Shown here piece after piece: positions 11,498-20,610 of a DNA stretch of 64,000 nt. Under the pieces are notes generated by a model. That model was given only the letters and a program-made list of their open reading frames with translations. It was not told the origin of the DNA and did not search any database. Origin of the DNA: Halovibrio variabilis (GTDB lineage Bacteria; Pseudomonadota; Gammaproteobacteria; Pseudomonadales; Halomonadaceae); the NCBI RefSeq assembly GCF_007991175.1, contig NZ_BJXV01000001.1, positions 62,001-126,000 on the forward strand, written 5' to 3'. How positions within the stretch are numbered: the first letter of the stretch is position 1; each line of letters begins with the position of its first letter. Both the position numbers and the translations under genes were made by a program.

Positions 11498-12028
11498 ATG
11501 CTGAAACTGATAGAACGTTTAGGGCCAGTGGAGGCGAGCGCCGCCAGCGACACACTCACACTGCCCTTTGAGCTACGCATCCGCGGGCGCTTAAAAACGC
11601 AAAGCGACAGCGGCCGCGAGCTGGGGCTGTTTCTGGATCGTGGCCCGGTACTGCGCAGCGGCGAAGGCCTGAAAGCTGAAAGCGGCGAAGTGGTGCGAGT
11701 GTGTGCGGCGGTTGAGCCGGTAGTGACCGCGCGAGTGAGCGCTGGCTTACCGCTGGCGCGGCTGGCCTACCACTTAGGCAATCGCCACGTTCAGCTGGCG
11801 CTAGGTGAAGATGACAAAGGCGGCTGGGTACGCTTTCCGCCGGATCACGTGCTGGAAGAGCTCGCCGTGCTATTGGGCGCTGAACTGGAACACCATGAGG
11901 ATACCTTCGATCCGGAACCGGGCGCCTATAACCAGATAGGCGGCGGTGGTCACTCACATGGTCATTCTCACAACCACGACCATTCTCATGACCATTCACA
12001 CGAACATGAGCACCACCATGCCCACTGA
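11498..12028 (+). CDS. ureE: Urease accessory nickel chaperone UreE with His-rich tail
   Basis: Nickel metallochaperone, 176 residues. An N-terminal peptide-binding-like domain (LPFELRIRGRLKTQSDSGRELGLFL) is followed by a metal-binding domain with LAYHLGNRHVQLAL, which carries the interface His. The last roughly 28 residues hold about 14 His, alternating with Ser, Asp, Gly and Glu, a nickel-storage tail of the Klebsiella type. The ureF reading frame overlaps the tail-coding region, so the tail's repetitive DNA is constrained in two frames at its end. Confidence 0.95.
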   Translation: MLKLIERLGPVEASAASDTLTLPFELRIRGRLKTQSDSGRELGLFLDRGPVLRSGEGLKAESGEVVRVCAAVEPVVTARVSAGLPLARLAYHLGNRHVQLALGEDDKGGWVRFPPDHVLEELAVLLGAELEHHEDTFDPEPGAYNQIGGGGHSHGHSHNHDHSHDHSHEHEHHHAH

Positions 12029-12731
12029 ACGCGCCGCGTTAGACAGCCAGCGCGACGATCTAGCGCTGCTAGGGCTGATGCAACTGGTCAGCCCCGCGTT
12101 GCCCATCGGCGCCTTTGCCTTCTCCCAGGGCTTGGAAAGCGCCTTTGAGCTTGACTGGGTGCGCGATGAAGCCAGCCTCACCGAGTGGCTGAGCGGCGTA
12201 TTGGAAGATGGCTTAACCCGCTGCGAGCTGCCAGTGCTGGCGCGGCTACATCAAGCCATTGGCCAAGGCGACAGCGATACGATTGCCCAGTGGGACGAGT
12301 GGCTAGCCGCCACCCGTGAAACTGCCGAGCTGGCCGCTGAAGACAGCCGCCTGGGCGCCTCGCTTAAGCGCTTGTTAAACAGCCTCGACTTGATGCCCAG
12401 TGAGGACTTACTGCCGCCCTTGCTACCGACCCACGCAGGCTATGTAACGCTATTTGCTTATGCCGCGCATACCCGAGGCGTACCCGTTCGCCAAACGCTG
12501 CTGGGCTTTGCCTGGTCGTGGCTGGAAAACCAGCTGGCCGTCGCCTGTAAAGCGCTACCCCTTGGTCACACCGCTGCTCAGCGCGTGATTGAACAACTGC
12601 GCGCCGAGCTGGTCGCGGCCATTGATCAGGCGCTAACGCTGGATGACACTGAGCTAGGCCCCATTCTGCCGGGGTTGGCAATGGCCAGCGCGCTGCATGA
12701 AACCCAGTATTCACGCTTGTTCAGAAGTTAA
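12006..12731 (+). CDS. ureF: Urease accessory protein UreF
   Basis: Urease maturation protein, about 241 residues, helical, acting with UreD as the GTPase-regulating platform. Motifs include [21 protein letters not shown] near the N-terminus and [15 protein letters not shown] near the C-terminus. The frame is open from 11946, but that stretch is the ureE His tail read in another frame. The start is therefore placed at the ATG at 12006, with 12018 also possible. It overlaps ureE by 23 bases. The stop is followed by a 15-base tandem repeat before ureG. Confidence 0.93.
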   Translation: MSTTMPTERAALDSQRDDLALLGLMQLVSPALPIGAFAFSQGLESAFELDWVRDEASLTEWLSGVLEDGLTRCELPVLARLHQAIGQGDSDTIAQWDEWLAATRETAELAAEDSRLGASLKRLLNSLDLMPSEDLLPPLLPTHAGYVTLFAYAAHTRGVPVRQTLLGFAWSWLENQLAVACKALPLGHTAAQRVIEQLRAELVAAIDQALTLDDTELGPILPGLAMASALHETQYSRLFRS

Positions 12732-12733
12732 AA

Positions 12734-12778
12734 GCTTAGAACTTAATAGTTTAAAAGTTAATAGCTTAGAAGTTAACC
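12734..12778 (+). repeat. Three tandem 15-base repeats in the ureF-ureG gap
   Basis: Three consecutive 15-base units (AGCTTAGAACTTAAT, AGTTTAAAAGTTAAT, AGCTTAGAAGTTAAC) lie between the ureF stop at 12731 and the ureG ribosome site. Each would encode Ser-Leu-(Glu/Lys)-(Leu/Val)-Asn. They are AT-rich and unlike the flanking coding DNA. Part of a further unit (GAAGTTAA) overlaps the ureF stop. Confidence 0.85.
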
Positions 12779-12789
12779 AGGAGAGAGAC

Positions 12790-13428
12790 ATGACACACTG
12801 TTTACGCATTGGGGTGGGCGGCCCGGTTGGGTCCGGTAAAACCGCGCTGCTCAAGCAGCTCTGTTCAGCACTGCGCGACTACTACGATATCGCCGTAGTC
12901 ACCAACGATATCTATACCCGTGAAGACGCCGATTTCTTGCTCAAGCACGACGCGCTACCGGCTGATCGTATTCTGGGCGTAGAGACCGGCGGTTGCCCGC
13001 ACACCGCGATCCGCGAAGACGCTTCGATGAACCTGGCCGCCATTGATGAGCTGCAGGCGCGGCACCCGAAACTTGAGCTGGTGATGGTAGAGTCGGGCGG
13101 CGATAACCTCTCGGCCACCTTTAGCCCCGAGCTTTCCGACCTGACACTCTATGTGATCGACGTCTCCGCCGGCGACAAAATTCCCCGCAAAGGCGGTCCG
13201 GGCATCACCAAATCAGACCTGCTGATTATCAATAAGATGGATATCGCCGAACAGGTGCATGCATCGTTAGACGTGATGGCGCGTGATTCGAAGAAGATGC
13301 GCGGCGAGCGGCCCTTTGTGTTTACCAATCTCTACGATGGGGTTGGGCTTGAAGAGATCATCCGCTTTATTCTCGATAAAGGGATGCTTGACGAAAGGCG
13401 CCCGCAGGTTGAAAAGGCAGCCGGCTGA
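12790..13428 (+). CDS. ureG: Urease accessory GTPase UreG
   Basis: SIMIBI-class GTPase, 212 residues, that couples GTP hydrolysis to nickel delivery. The P-loop GPVGSGKT is at residues 11-18. The nickel-binding Cys-Pro-His motif is in [31 protein letters not shown] is the switch region, and NKMD gives guanine specificity. The start is placed at 12790, after an AGGAGAG ribosome site; the longer open frame from 12697 would run through the tandem repeat and the ureF end. Last gene of the urease cluster. Confidence 0.96.
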   Translation: MTHCLRIGVGGPVGSGKTALLKQLCSALRDYYDIAVVTNDIYTREDADFLLKHDALPADRILGVETGGCPHTAIREDASMNLAAIDELQARHPKLELVMVESGGDNLSATFSPELSDLTLYVIDVSAGDKIPRKGGPGITKSDLLIINKMDIAEQVHASLDVMARDSKKMRGERPFVFTNLYDGVGLEEIIRFILDKGMLDERRPQVEKAAG

Positions 13429-13447
13429 GGCGACTTAACCCGTGTTC

Positions 13448-14374
13448 TTAATCGATCCGGGTAATCGGCTGGTGGCTGGGGTCGGTATACCATGGCAGGC
13501 CAAGGCGTGTATTGCGTTCGAGTTCGGCAATTACCTGGGCGCCCAACAGTAAAATGATGGCGCCCACTTCCAGGCTAATCAGCAGGATGATCAGCGCCGC
13601 TAATGAGCCATAGACGGCGTTAACGAACGAGAGGTTGGCAAAATAGTAGACCAGCAATAGCCGGACGCCCTCCCATAGCAGCGCCGCGACAAAGCCTCCC
13701 ACCACCGCCCGGCGTAAAGCGATGCGTACAACGGGCAGTACTTTGTAGATAGCGCTGAATAACAGGAAAACCCCAACGAAGCTGGCCATATTAAGCACCG
13801 GCTCTGAAAGCCCCGCCAACGGAAGCTCGCGCTCGAAAATCGCCAGCACCAGCGCATTGAGCGAGCTGGCCAGGGTGACCACCAGCGTCAACGCCATTAG
13901 CCCCGCCCCCAGTACCAGCATGAAGGCGTAAGGTAGCAACACCGAAACCCAAGCGCTGCGCTTGATGTGCGGACTTTCTGGCGCATGGAAAATGATCGCC
14001 AAGGCGTCTTCCAACATGCGAAAGGCAAATGAGCTAAACAGTAACAGAACGGGAAAGCTCAAAATGCCGATCACATCGCGTGAGTTCAGCAGGCTGCGGA
14101 CGGCATCCAGCAGTATTTCAGCGTGGGCAGGCGCCATGTGGCGCGCCTGGATGCTCAGGACATTGAGCAGATGCTGCTCATCGACCACCTGAGTCAACAG
14201 CACGACGAGCACGGCAAAAAGCGGCACAATCGAAAGCAGAATATTATAGCCCACCCCACCGGCCAGCAGGATGCCGCGATTTTTCAGAAAATTGCGTACT
14301 ACACGCCAGGCGAAGTGAGCCAACTGAGGGAGCAGAAGCAAGACAGCGCTGCGTAACGATTGGTGTCGAACCAT
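13448..14374 (-). CDS. YihY/BrkB family inner-membrane protein
   Basis: Integral membrane protein, 308 residues, six or seven hydrophobic segments. Family signatures are LKNRGILLAGGVGYNILLSIVPLFAVLVVL near the N-terminus and a C-terminal block with LWEGVRLLLVYYFANLSFVNAVYGSLAALIILLI. The start at 14374 is supported by AAGGAG 11 bases upstream; the open frame extends to 14461 without further support. The family was once misannotated as RNase BN and its function is unsettled, possibly a transporter or lipid-related. It is convergent with ureG. Confidence 0.88.
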   Translation of the reverse strand: MVRHQSLRSAVLLLLPQLAHFAWRVVRNFLKNRGILLAGGVGYNILLSIVPLFAVLVVLLTQVVDEQHLLNVLSIQARHMAPAHAEILLDAVRSLLNSRDVIGILSFPVLLLFSSFAFRMLEDALAIIFHAPESPHIKRSAWVSVLLPYAFMLVLGAGLMALTLVVTLASSLNALVLAIFERELPLAGLSEPVLNMASFVGVFLLFSAIYKVLPVVRIALRRAVVGGFVAALLWEGVRLLLVYYFANLSFVNAVYGSLAALIILLISLEVGAIILLLGAQVIAELERNTRLGLPWYTDPSHQPITRID

Positions 14375-15021
14375 GGCTTGTGATTCTCCTTGTTCACTAC
14401 GGCCATGATACGCCGATGGCGACAGCAAAGAACAAGGGCAAATACCCAGGACGGCAGTCAATGTTTGGAGGGAGTAAAAAATTCAGGAACCGTAAAATAA
14501 AAAGGTTGCCCAGACCAGGCGGTAGAGAGGTCAGGGCAACCGAAAGACGTGGTTTAGCGTCTTACTAAAACGGGCCATCCCTGGCCTCCACACCGCTACA
14601 ATGAACGCCTACCCCACAGGCTTCCTTAACCTACGTTATGGAGCGTGATTTTGTTGGCTAAATAACGGCTTATAGGCCATAAAACCACCCAAAGTGACTA
14701 GCGTTAGTCATGCTAAGGAATTGAATTACTAATTAAAATAGATGGAAACGCTGCCACTGAGCGCTTCAGGCAAGACGGTTATGTCGGCGCCTGGGTTGGA
14801 ACCCACCGGCTCTACTAATCGTCTCCACTAACCGTCTCTACCAGTCGAACATCGTGGCAGAATCAGGCTGGCCATTATCGATGCAACTAACAACGCGCAA
14901 CGCGTTAAATAGCCGTTAAGTGGCTAAAGTTATTAACATTTGCGCCGATAGTATGTAGGAATAGTAGCTTCATATCTGAAGTTTGATTTCCCTCTTATAA
15001 TAACACTGGAGTTCGCACCCT
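14375..15021. other. Intergenic region carrying the promoter of the first chemoreceptor
   Basis: About 650 bases with no gene I can support. A 62-codon open frame at 14380-14568 is rich in Arg/Lys/Gly and lacks family resemblance. The only convincing element is the FliA promoter at 14925-14951. The remainder shows direct GTCTC-containing repeats near 14819-14845 but no recognisable RNA. Confidence 0.5.
14925..14951 (+). promoter_or_regulatory. Sigma-28 (FliA) promoter of the chemoreceptor gene
   Basis: TAAAGTTA, an 11-base spacer, then GCCGATAG. This differs at one base in each half from the FliA consensus TAAAGTTT-N11-GCCGATAA. It lies about 70 bases upstream of the start at 15022. Predicts class III flagellar expression. 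Confidence 0.85.
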
Positions 15022-16788
15022 ATGGCTACTGCCGAACCGCGCCGTCGCGGAGGATTTGGTTTGCAAACCAAAATCCTACTGCTGGTCCTGCTGCCCCTGC
15101 TTTTGGTGACCGTTGCGTTAGTCGGGTTCGATACCTATAGCGGCATTCGAGATACTCGTGAGTCGCTTACCGAACAGCGTGAGGTATTGATCGATGAGCG
15201 CCGTAACGCGGTGCACAACATTGTGCAGATTGCAAAGACCGCTATAGCCCCAATCTATGAAGAGGCAGGTGTCAACGACGAGGCCGCAAAGCAGCAGGTA
15301 GCGGAGCTCGTGCGCTCCATGCGTTTTGAAGATAATAACTATATTTTTATTTACGATTATGACGGTAACAACATCGTTACGGCACCCGCGCCGGAGCGTG
15401 AAGGCACCAATATGATCGATGCCCAAACCCCTGATGGCACTTACCTGATTCGTGAGCTGATTAAGGTCGCACAGAGCGGTGGGGGCAGCTACAGCTACTT
15501 ATGGGAATATCCGGGGACCAACGATATCGAACCCAAGCATTCTTATGTGGATCGCCTGGAAAAATGGGACTGGTTGATTGGTGCCGGTGTCTACGTAACC
15601 GACGTCGATGAGGCCTTTGCCGAACTTGAAGCCGCTGCCGCTGTAGATTTACGCCAGGACATTATATTTAGCGCCCTGTTGGGCCTGGGGCTCTTTGTGG
15701 TGATAGCCCTGTTGGCATTTGGCTTTGTCCGCCGCACCGTCTCTCCTATTAAGCGAACCGCCACAGCGATGCACGATATCGCTCAGGGGCGCGGCGATCT
15801 AACGCAACGTTTAGCCATAGAATCGCGGGATGAAATAGGCGATCTCGCCTTACAGTTCAACGCCTTTGTAGCGCGGATGCAGGAAACCCTGCGCGATGTG
15901 CGCCGCAGTACGCTCAGCGTGCATCAGGCGGCGGGGGAAATCTCACAAAGTTCGGAAGAACTTGCTACTCGCACCGAACAAGCCGCGGCTAACCTGCAAC
16001 AAACCTCTGCTTCGATGGAAGAGATCACCTCGACCGTCAATCACAGCGCCGACAACGCCCAGCAGGCCAATACGCTGGTCCTTTCTACCGCTGACGTCGC
16101 CCGCGAAGGTGAGACCGCGATGGGGCAGGTCGAGACTACGATGCAGGATATCAACGACTCTGCTTCGCGCATCAGCGACATCATCACCATGATCGATGCG
16201 ATTGCCTTTCAGACCAATATTCTTGCGCTTAACGCCTCGGTGGAAGCCGCGCGGGCGGGTGAACATGGCCGCGGCTTTGCCGTCGTTGCCCAGGAAGTAC
16301 GCATTCTAGCCAGCCGTTCCAGCGATGCCTCCAAAGAAATTCGTGCGCTTATCGATACCTCGGTTCAGCACACAGAATCAGGCGCGAAGCTGGTGCGCAA
16401 TGCGGGCGATACCATGCGTGAGATCGTCTCCAGCGTGGCGAAAGTCACCGATGTGATCGGTGAAATCACCGCGGGCGCTAAAGAGCAGAGCAGCGGTATC
16501 GGCCAGATCAACACCGCCGTGGCCGAAATGGACACCATGACCCAGCAGAACGCTGCCATGGTTGAAGAGTCAACCACCGCGGCCGCCAACATGCGCCGCC
16601 ACGCCGAGCAACTGAACGAGCTGATCAGCTCCTTTGTACTCGGTGAAGACGAGCCCACCCAGCAGCGCCAAGCGCTAGCATCGCCAGCCCCAAAAGCGCG
16701 TGGCAATGATAGCGGCCTGAAGCGTCCAGCGATTGCCGCAAAGCCATCAACGGGCAAACAGGCAGAAGATGAGTGGGAAGCGTTCTAG
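15022..16788 (+). CDS. Methyl-accepting chemotaxis protein with periplasmic Cache domain
   Basis: Inner-membrane chemoreceptor, 588 residues. TM1 is at about 17-38, a periplasmic single-Cache domain at about 40-205 ([26 protein letters not shown]), TM2 at about 212-235, then HAMP and the signalling helices. The hairpin tip reads [35 protein letters not shown]. The C-terminus is EWEAF, a WxxF-type CheR/CheB tether pentapeptide. Cache receptors often sense small organic acids or amino acids. The convergent TRAP transporter may share a ligand, but that is speculation. Confidence 0.94.
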   Translation: MATAEPRRRGGFGLQTKILLLVLLPLLLVTVALVGFDTYSGIRDTRESLTEQREVLIDERRNAVHNIVQIAKTAIAPIYEEAGVNDEAAKQQVAELVRSMRFEDNNYIFIYDYDGNNIVTAPAPEREGTNMIDAQTPDGTYLIRELIKVAQSGGGSYSYLWEYPGTNDIEPKHSYVDRLEKWDWLIGAGVYVTDVDEAFAELEAAAAVDLRQDIIFSALLGLGLFVVIALLAFGFVRRTVSPIKRTATAMHDIAQGRGDLTQRLAIESRDEIGDLALQFNAFVARMQETLRDVRRSTLSVHQAAGEISQSSEELATRTEQAAANLQQTSASMEEITSTVNHSADNAQQANTLVLSTADVAREGETAMGQVETTMQDINDSASRISDIITMIDAIAFQTNILALNASVEAARAGEHGRGFAVVAQEVRILASRSSDASKEIRALIDTSVQHTESGAKLVRNAGDTMREIVSSVAKVTDVIGEITAGAKEQSSGIGQINTAVAEMDTMTQQNAAMVEESTTAAANMRRHAEQLNELISSFVLGEDEPTQQRQALASPAPKARGNDSGLKRPAIAAKPSTGKQAEDEWEAF

Positions 16789-16815
16789 CGCGCTAAGAAG
16801 CCAATAGGTACAAAA

Positions 16816-16845
16816 AACGGGGCTTGCCAATTGGCAAGCCCCGTT
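16816..16845 (-). terminator. Palindromic terminator shared by TRAP operon and chemoreceptor gene
   Basis: A perfect 30-base palindrome with arms AACGGGGCTTGCCAA. On the minus strand the stem is followed by TTTT and G, giving a classical intrinsic terminator for the TRAP operon. On the plus strand the U-tract is absent, so termination of the chemoreceptor transcript would be weaker. Confidence 0.85.
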
Positions 16846-16858
16846 GCATTCCAAGCCG

Positions 16859-18121
16859 TTAATGCCCCGACCAGCCGAGTATAATCGGCACATAAACCAC
16901 TGACAGCAGCACCCCAATCAGCCCCAGCAGGTAAGGGATGATCGCCCGGGTAATCCGTTCCAGCGGCAGTTGGGTGATGGACGACGCCACATAGAGGTTA
17001 ATCGCCACCGGTGGGGTAATCATGCCAATCGAAAGCCCCACTACGATAATCAAGCCAAAGTGAATCGGGTCAATCCCCAGTTGCAGCACCAGCGGCAGCA
17101 GCACTGGCGTAAGAATAATCAGCGCACTGGCGGTTTCGATAAACACCCCGGTGAGCAGAATAATCCCCACGATCAGCAGCATAATCACGTAAGGGTTGGT
17201 AGACAGCGACAGCACCGCCTGGGCAATCGCCCCCGGCACCTGCCAGCTAGACAGCGTCCAGCTCAGCACCGCCGACATGGCAATCACCAGCATAATCACC
17301 GCGGTGGTCATCGCCGAACGGATCAGCAGCTTGTAAATTTGGGGCAGTTTCAGGTCACGGTACACAAACAGCGACACCAGCATGGCGTAATTCACCGCCA
17401 CCACCGCTGCTTCGGAAGGTGTGAAGATGCCCGAGAAGATACCCCCGAGAATAATCACCGGGGTCATTAAGCCCCAACTGGCGTCTTTAAAGGTGTTCCA
17501 GATGGTGATTAGCGAGAGCGGCGTGCCTTTGGGGTACTGGCGCTTATAGGCTTGGGCAATAGCGATGGCCATTAACCCCAGCCCCATCGCCAAGCCCGGC
17601 AGAAAACCGTTTAGAAACAGCTTGGAGACCGACTGCTGGGCGATTACCGCGTAGATGATCATGGGCACCGAGGGTGGAATCACCACCCCGATGGTGCCGC
17701 TGGCGGCAATTAAGCTGGCCGCTGAGGCCGGGTCGTAGCCTTTGCGCTTAAGCTCGGGCACCAGGCTTGAACCCACCGCGGCGGTAGTGGCTGCGCCGGA
17801 GCCGGAGATGGCGGCGAAGAACATGCCCGCCATCACCGAGACCACGGAGAGCCCACCGCGCATAAAGCCCACCAGTGAGTCGGCAAAGCTAACCAGCTTT
17901 TCGCTCACCTTGCCTTGGGCCATAAGATCCCCGGCGAGGATAAACATCGGGATAGCCACCAGGGCAAAGGAGTTAATGCCCTGGAACATCTGCTGGGTGA
18001 CCACCATCAGCGGCACGCCGGATTGATAGAGCGCATAGAGCGTGCTGGCACCAATCGCAAAGGCAATCGGCACGCCCAGCAGCATAAACAGGAAGAACAG
18101 CCCAAACAGCAGCAGCGTCAT
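16859..18121 (-). CDS. dctM: TRAP transporter large permease DctM
   Basis: Large membrane subunit of a tripartite ATP-independent periplasmic transporter, 420 residues, about 12 hydrophobic segments. Typical motifs are LLGVPIAFAIGASTLYAL, FAAISGSGAATTAAVGSSLVPEL, IPPSVPMIIYAV and ITPPVAINLYVASSI. It uses an ion gradient (usually sodium) to import organic anions. It overlaps dctQ by four bases (18118-18121). Last gene of dctPQM; the palindromic terminator follows 14 bases downstream. Confidence 0.94.
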   Translation of the reverse strand: MTLLLFGLFFLFMLLGVPIAFAIGASTLYALYQSGVPLMVVTQQMFQGINSFALVAIPMFILAGDLMAQGKVSEKLVSFADSLVGFMRGGLSVVSVMAGMFFAAISGSGAATTAAVGSSLVPELKRKGYDPASAASLIAASGTIGVVIPPSVPMIIYAVIAQQSVSKLFLNGFLPGLAMGLGLMAIAIAQAYKRQYPKGTPLSLITIWNTFKDASWGLMTPVIILGGIFSGIFTPSEAAVVAVNYAMLVSLFVYRDLKLPQIYKLLIRSAMTTAVIMLVIAMSAVLSWTLSSWQVPGAIAQAVLSLSTNPYVIMLLIVGIILLTGVFIETASALIILTPVLLPLVLQLGIDPIHFGLIIVVGLSIGMITPPVAINLYVASSITQLPLERITRAIIPYLLGLIGVLLSVVYVPIILGWSGH

Positions 18122-18642
18122 AGCGGGTCCTCCTGGGGCTGGGTGGTCTCGCCGTTCATCAGCAGCTCAATGATATCGACAAGCGTATACCACGCCATTA
18201 TCGCCGCACAGATCGGCATGACTGCGTAAACGTAGGTCATCGATAGCCGCAGCGAGGCGGATTTCTGAAAGCTCTGCACCTGCATATAGCGGTAGCCGAT
18301 CACGATCAGCGTGATCATAAACGCCAGCACGATCAGCAGGGCGGCAATCCGCGCTATTTGGCGCAGGCGGCCGGGCAGGGCATCGACCACAAAGGTCACG
18401 GCAATATGCCGCCCGCGCTGAAACGCCAAGGTGCCGGCTAAGAAGGTGATCCACACCAGCAGAAAGCGGGCGACCTCTTCCGTCCAGCCTACCGCGGTGA
18501 ACAGCACTCGGGAGACAATCTGCAAGGTAATCACCCCGATCAGCGCCGCCATGCCTGCAAAGACCACGGGCTGGATGATCGCATCCAGCCCGCGCTCAAT
18601 TCGACGCAGCAGCTTTAGCAGCGGTTGAGTCGTGGTGGTCAC
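18118..18642 (-). CDS. dctQ: TRAP transporter small permease DctQ
   Basis: Small membrane subunit, 174 residues, four hydrophobic segments. Includes the conserved EVARFLLVWITFLAGTLAFQRGRHIAV and the C-terminal WYTLVDIIELL. Translation starts at a GTG directly abutting the dctP stop and ends overlapping the dctM start, so it is tightly coupled in the operon. Confidence 0.92.
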   Translation of the reverse strand: MTTTTQPLLKLLRRIERGLDAIIQPVVFAGMAALIGVITLQIVSRVLFTAVGWTEEVARFLLVWITFLAGTLAFQRGRHIAVTFVVDALPGRLRQIARIAALLIVLAFMITLIVIGYRYMQVQSFQKSASLRLSMTYVYAVMPICAAIMAWYTLVDIIELLMNGETTQPQEDPL

Positions 18643-19638
18643 TTACTTGAGCGCCTCCTGAATGCGCGGCAGGTAATCACCGAACTGCTCGCCGTACTTC
18701 TCATATACAGGCGCTACGGCGGATTGGAAGGCTTCCATATCCGGCGTATCGTTGATCTCCATGCCTGCATCGCGCAGGGCCTGCAGCTGCTCGCTCTCCA
18801 TTTCTGCGTTCACCTGACGTTCGTGTTCGGCGGCTTCCTGAGCTGCCGCTAGCAGTACTTCTTGGGCGTTTTCCGGCAGTTGGTTCCAAACGGGCATACC
18901 CATGACAAAAATCGCCGGGGCGTAGGTGTGGCGGGAAAGGGTCATGTAGTTTTGGGTTTCATCCAGGTTGAACGAGTGAATCACGTTCACCGGGTTTTCC
19001 TGGCCGTCGATGGTGCCCTGCTGCATGGCGGTAAGCGCTTCAGTCCACGCCATGGGGATGGCGTTGGCGCCCAGCTCGCGGAAGGTGTCGGTGTAGACCG
19101 GGTTCTCCATTACGCGGATGCGCAGGCCATCCAGGTCTTCCGGCGTGTTAATTGCACGCTCGCTGTTGGTCAGGTTGCGGAAGCCGCGCTCGGCGTAGGC
19201 CATGCCTTTGAGATTTACTTCAGAAAGCTTATCGAGCAGTTCCTGGCCAATCGGGCCATCGAGCACTGCGTAAGCGGCTTCCGGGGAGGGGAACAGGAAC
19301 GGCAGTTCAAAGACCGCCATCTCTTCGACAAAGTTGGCCACCGGCCCGTTGGTGATCACGCCCATATCCACAGTGCCGATCTGCATGCCTTCCAGAAGCG
19401 TGCGTTCATCACCCAGAGAGGCGTTGGGGTAGATCTCGATATCCACCTTGCCTTCGGTGCGCGCTTCCACCAGCTCTTCAAACTTGGTGGCGGCGATGTG
19501 GAAACCATCCTGCTCGTTGACCACGTGGGCCAAGCGCAGGGTAACAGGGTCCATATTAGCAAAATCAGCGGCGTTCGCGGCGCTAACCAGCGCCAGTGAG
19601 ATGCCCAGTGCCAGCGTGCTACGTGCAAATGTTTTCAT
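18643..19638 (-). CDS. dctP: TRAP transporter substrate-binding protein DctP
   Basis: Periplasmic receptor of the TRAP system, 331 residues. The start at 19638 gives a signal peptide (MKTFARSTLALGISLALVSA, cut after ANA) and has GGGA about 11 bases upstream; the longer open frame to 19686 is unlikely. The substrate-anchoring Arg is in GLRIRVMENPVYTDTF, followed by MAWTEALTAMQQGTIDGQENP, both classic for DctP-type receptors. The ligand is probably a carboxylate; the exact substrate cannot be read from sequence. First gene of the operon. Confidence 0.93.
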   Translation of the reverse strand: MKTFARSTLALGISLALVSAANAADFANMDPVTLRLAHVVNEQDGFHIAATKFEELVEARTEGKVDIEIYPNASLGDERTLLEGMQIGTVDMGVITNGPVANFVEEMAVFELPFLFPSPEAAYAVLDGPIGQELLDKLSEVNLKGMAYAERGFRNLTNSERAINTPEDLDGLRIRVMENPVYTDTFRELGANAIPMAWTEALTAMQQGTIDGQENPVNVIHSFNLDETQNYMTLSRHTYAPAIFVMGMPVWNQLPENAQEVLLAAAQEAAEHERQVNAEMESEQLQALRDAGMEINDTPDMEAFQSAVAPVYEKYGEQFGDYLPRIQEALK

Positions 19639-19782
19639 ATTATTATGTTCCCAATCTATAAAGGTGCAGAAGTGCTCCCAAAGCATGCACCAGACCAGGG
19701 AAAATGGTCAATTGACCAAAAGTAACCAAGGGCCATACGGCTGGACACAGCGCCCCCACACGGTTACGATACGCACCCACAA

Positions 19783-19859
19783 GCGCCCGTAGCTCAGTTG
19801 GATAGAGTATCGGCCTCCGAAGCCGAGGGTCGCAGGTTCGAATCCTGCCGGGCGCACCA
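19783..19859 (+). tRNA. tRNA-Arg (anticodon CCG)
   Basis: A 77-base cloverleaf with encoded CCA. Acceptor GCGCCCG pairs with CGGGCGC. The anticodon stem TCGGC/GCCGA encloses loop CTCCGAA, giving anticodon CCG (reads CGG). The T-loop is GGTTCGAATCC. An intrinsic terminator follows at once. The 3' half is partly duplicated at 20564-20603, consistent with use as an integration site. Confidence 0.97.
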
Positions 19860-19865
19860 AATTGC

Positions 19866-19902
19866 AAAAAGGGTCCTGCGAGAAATCGCAGGACCCTTTT
19901 TT
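19866..19902 (+). terminator. Intrinsic terminator of tRNA-Arg
   Basis: Stem GGGTCCTGCGA / TCGCAGGACCC with a GAAA tetraloop, followed by TTTTTT. Its GAAA-loop core (CCTGCGAGAAATCGCAGG) recurs at 20611-20645. Confidence 0.95.
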
Positions 19903-20073
19903 GTTGATCTAAAAGAGCCATGGTTGCCTTAATACATCACTGTTAATCAATCTCGTATTTATGAAGCATTAGTCTAATGACAGGGTCGCGCTTACCACTT
20001 CTCTCATATTGTCTGGACTATCTATTATCGCATATAGCCTACAAAGGCGCTTCACCATATCAGCCATGGCGAC

Positions 20074-20561
20074 TCAACCGATGACAGCATAGCTAATCTT
20101 AGAGAAGCCACTCTTGTCGAGAACCGTAGAAACTACAGTTGATCCAAAATAATACATCTGCTGTCTCGGTTCGAAACGAGGGGCGGCACCCTTATACTCC
20201 GGAACTAAACACCTAGTATCGATATAAATGCCGCCTCATTTTTCTTTAGTAAATCTAGTTTCTTTAGAGATTTCATTTCTTTCATGCATTTTAACTTTCG
20301 CAAATGCGTCGGAGAAATCAAAGGTATTAAATAAGGCTGGTCTTTTTTTTAAGTCAGCAAAAGCTTCTAATTTACATAGAGCTGTTTCAAAATCAAAAAA
20401 ATATCTTCAAACCATATGTCAATTATCTTTCTTGAATCACAGTTCTCCAACATAGCTGGCATTCGCTCATATCTAGGTAAGTATTCACTTACGAAAAGAG
20501 AGTCGGCTTCACTAGGTTGCCTGGATTCATAGAATAACCGCAGCACTTTGGCCCACCCGAT
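20074..20561 (-). pseudogene. Decayed minus-strand gene of unknown family beside tRNA-Arg
   Basis: Reading the minus strand from 20561 gives a continuous protein-like frame (IGWAKVLRLFYESRQPSEAD, later YLPRYERMPAMLENCDSRK) to a run of seven T at 20401-20395. Adding one T restores a second frame (DFETALCKLEAFADLKKRPA, then LFNTFDFSDAFAKVKMHERN). A TGA at 20236-20238 interrupts it, and the same frame continues (LVPEYKGAAPRFEPRQQMYY) to a TGA at 20074. About 160 codons in all, with one frameshift and one in-frame stop. No start is visible; the 5' end abuts the duplicated tRNA fragment. I do not recognise the family. The DNA is AT-rich relative to its neighbours. Confidence 0.5.
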
Positions 20562-20563
20562 AG

Positions 20564-20603
20564 AAGCCGAGGGTCTCTGGTTAGAATCCTTCCGGGCGCA
20601 CCA
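20564..20603 (+). repeat. Partial duplicate of the tRNA-Arg 3' end (candidate att site)
   Basis: Forty bases resembling the tRNA-Arg 3' half: AAGCCGAGGGT, an altered T-arm, then CCGGGCGCACCAAAT. Several mismatches in the T-arm and loss of the 5' half make it non-functional. With the intact tRNA 700 bases upstream it looks like an old attachment-site duplication or a decayed tandem tRNA copy. Confidence 0.7.
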
Positions 20604-20610
20604 AATCGCG

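Noticed and set aside
14380..14568. Plus-strand 62-codon open frame divergent from the YihY-type gene
   Set aside because: It overlaps the YihY promoter region, is Arg/Lys/Gly-rich, has no good ribosome site and resembles no family.
20228..20455. 75-codon plus-strand frame between the two tRNA-Arg sequences
   Set aside because: The opposite strand has a longer and more protein-like (though broken) frame covering the same bases.
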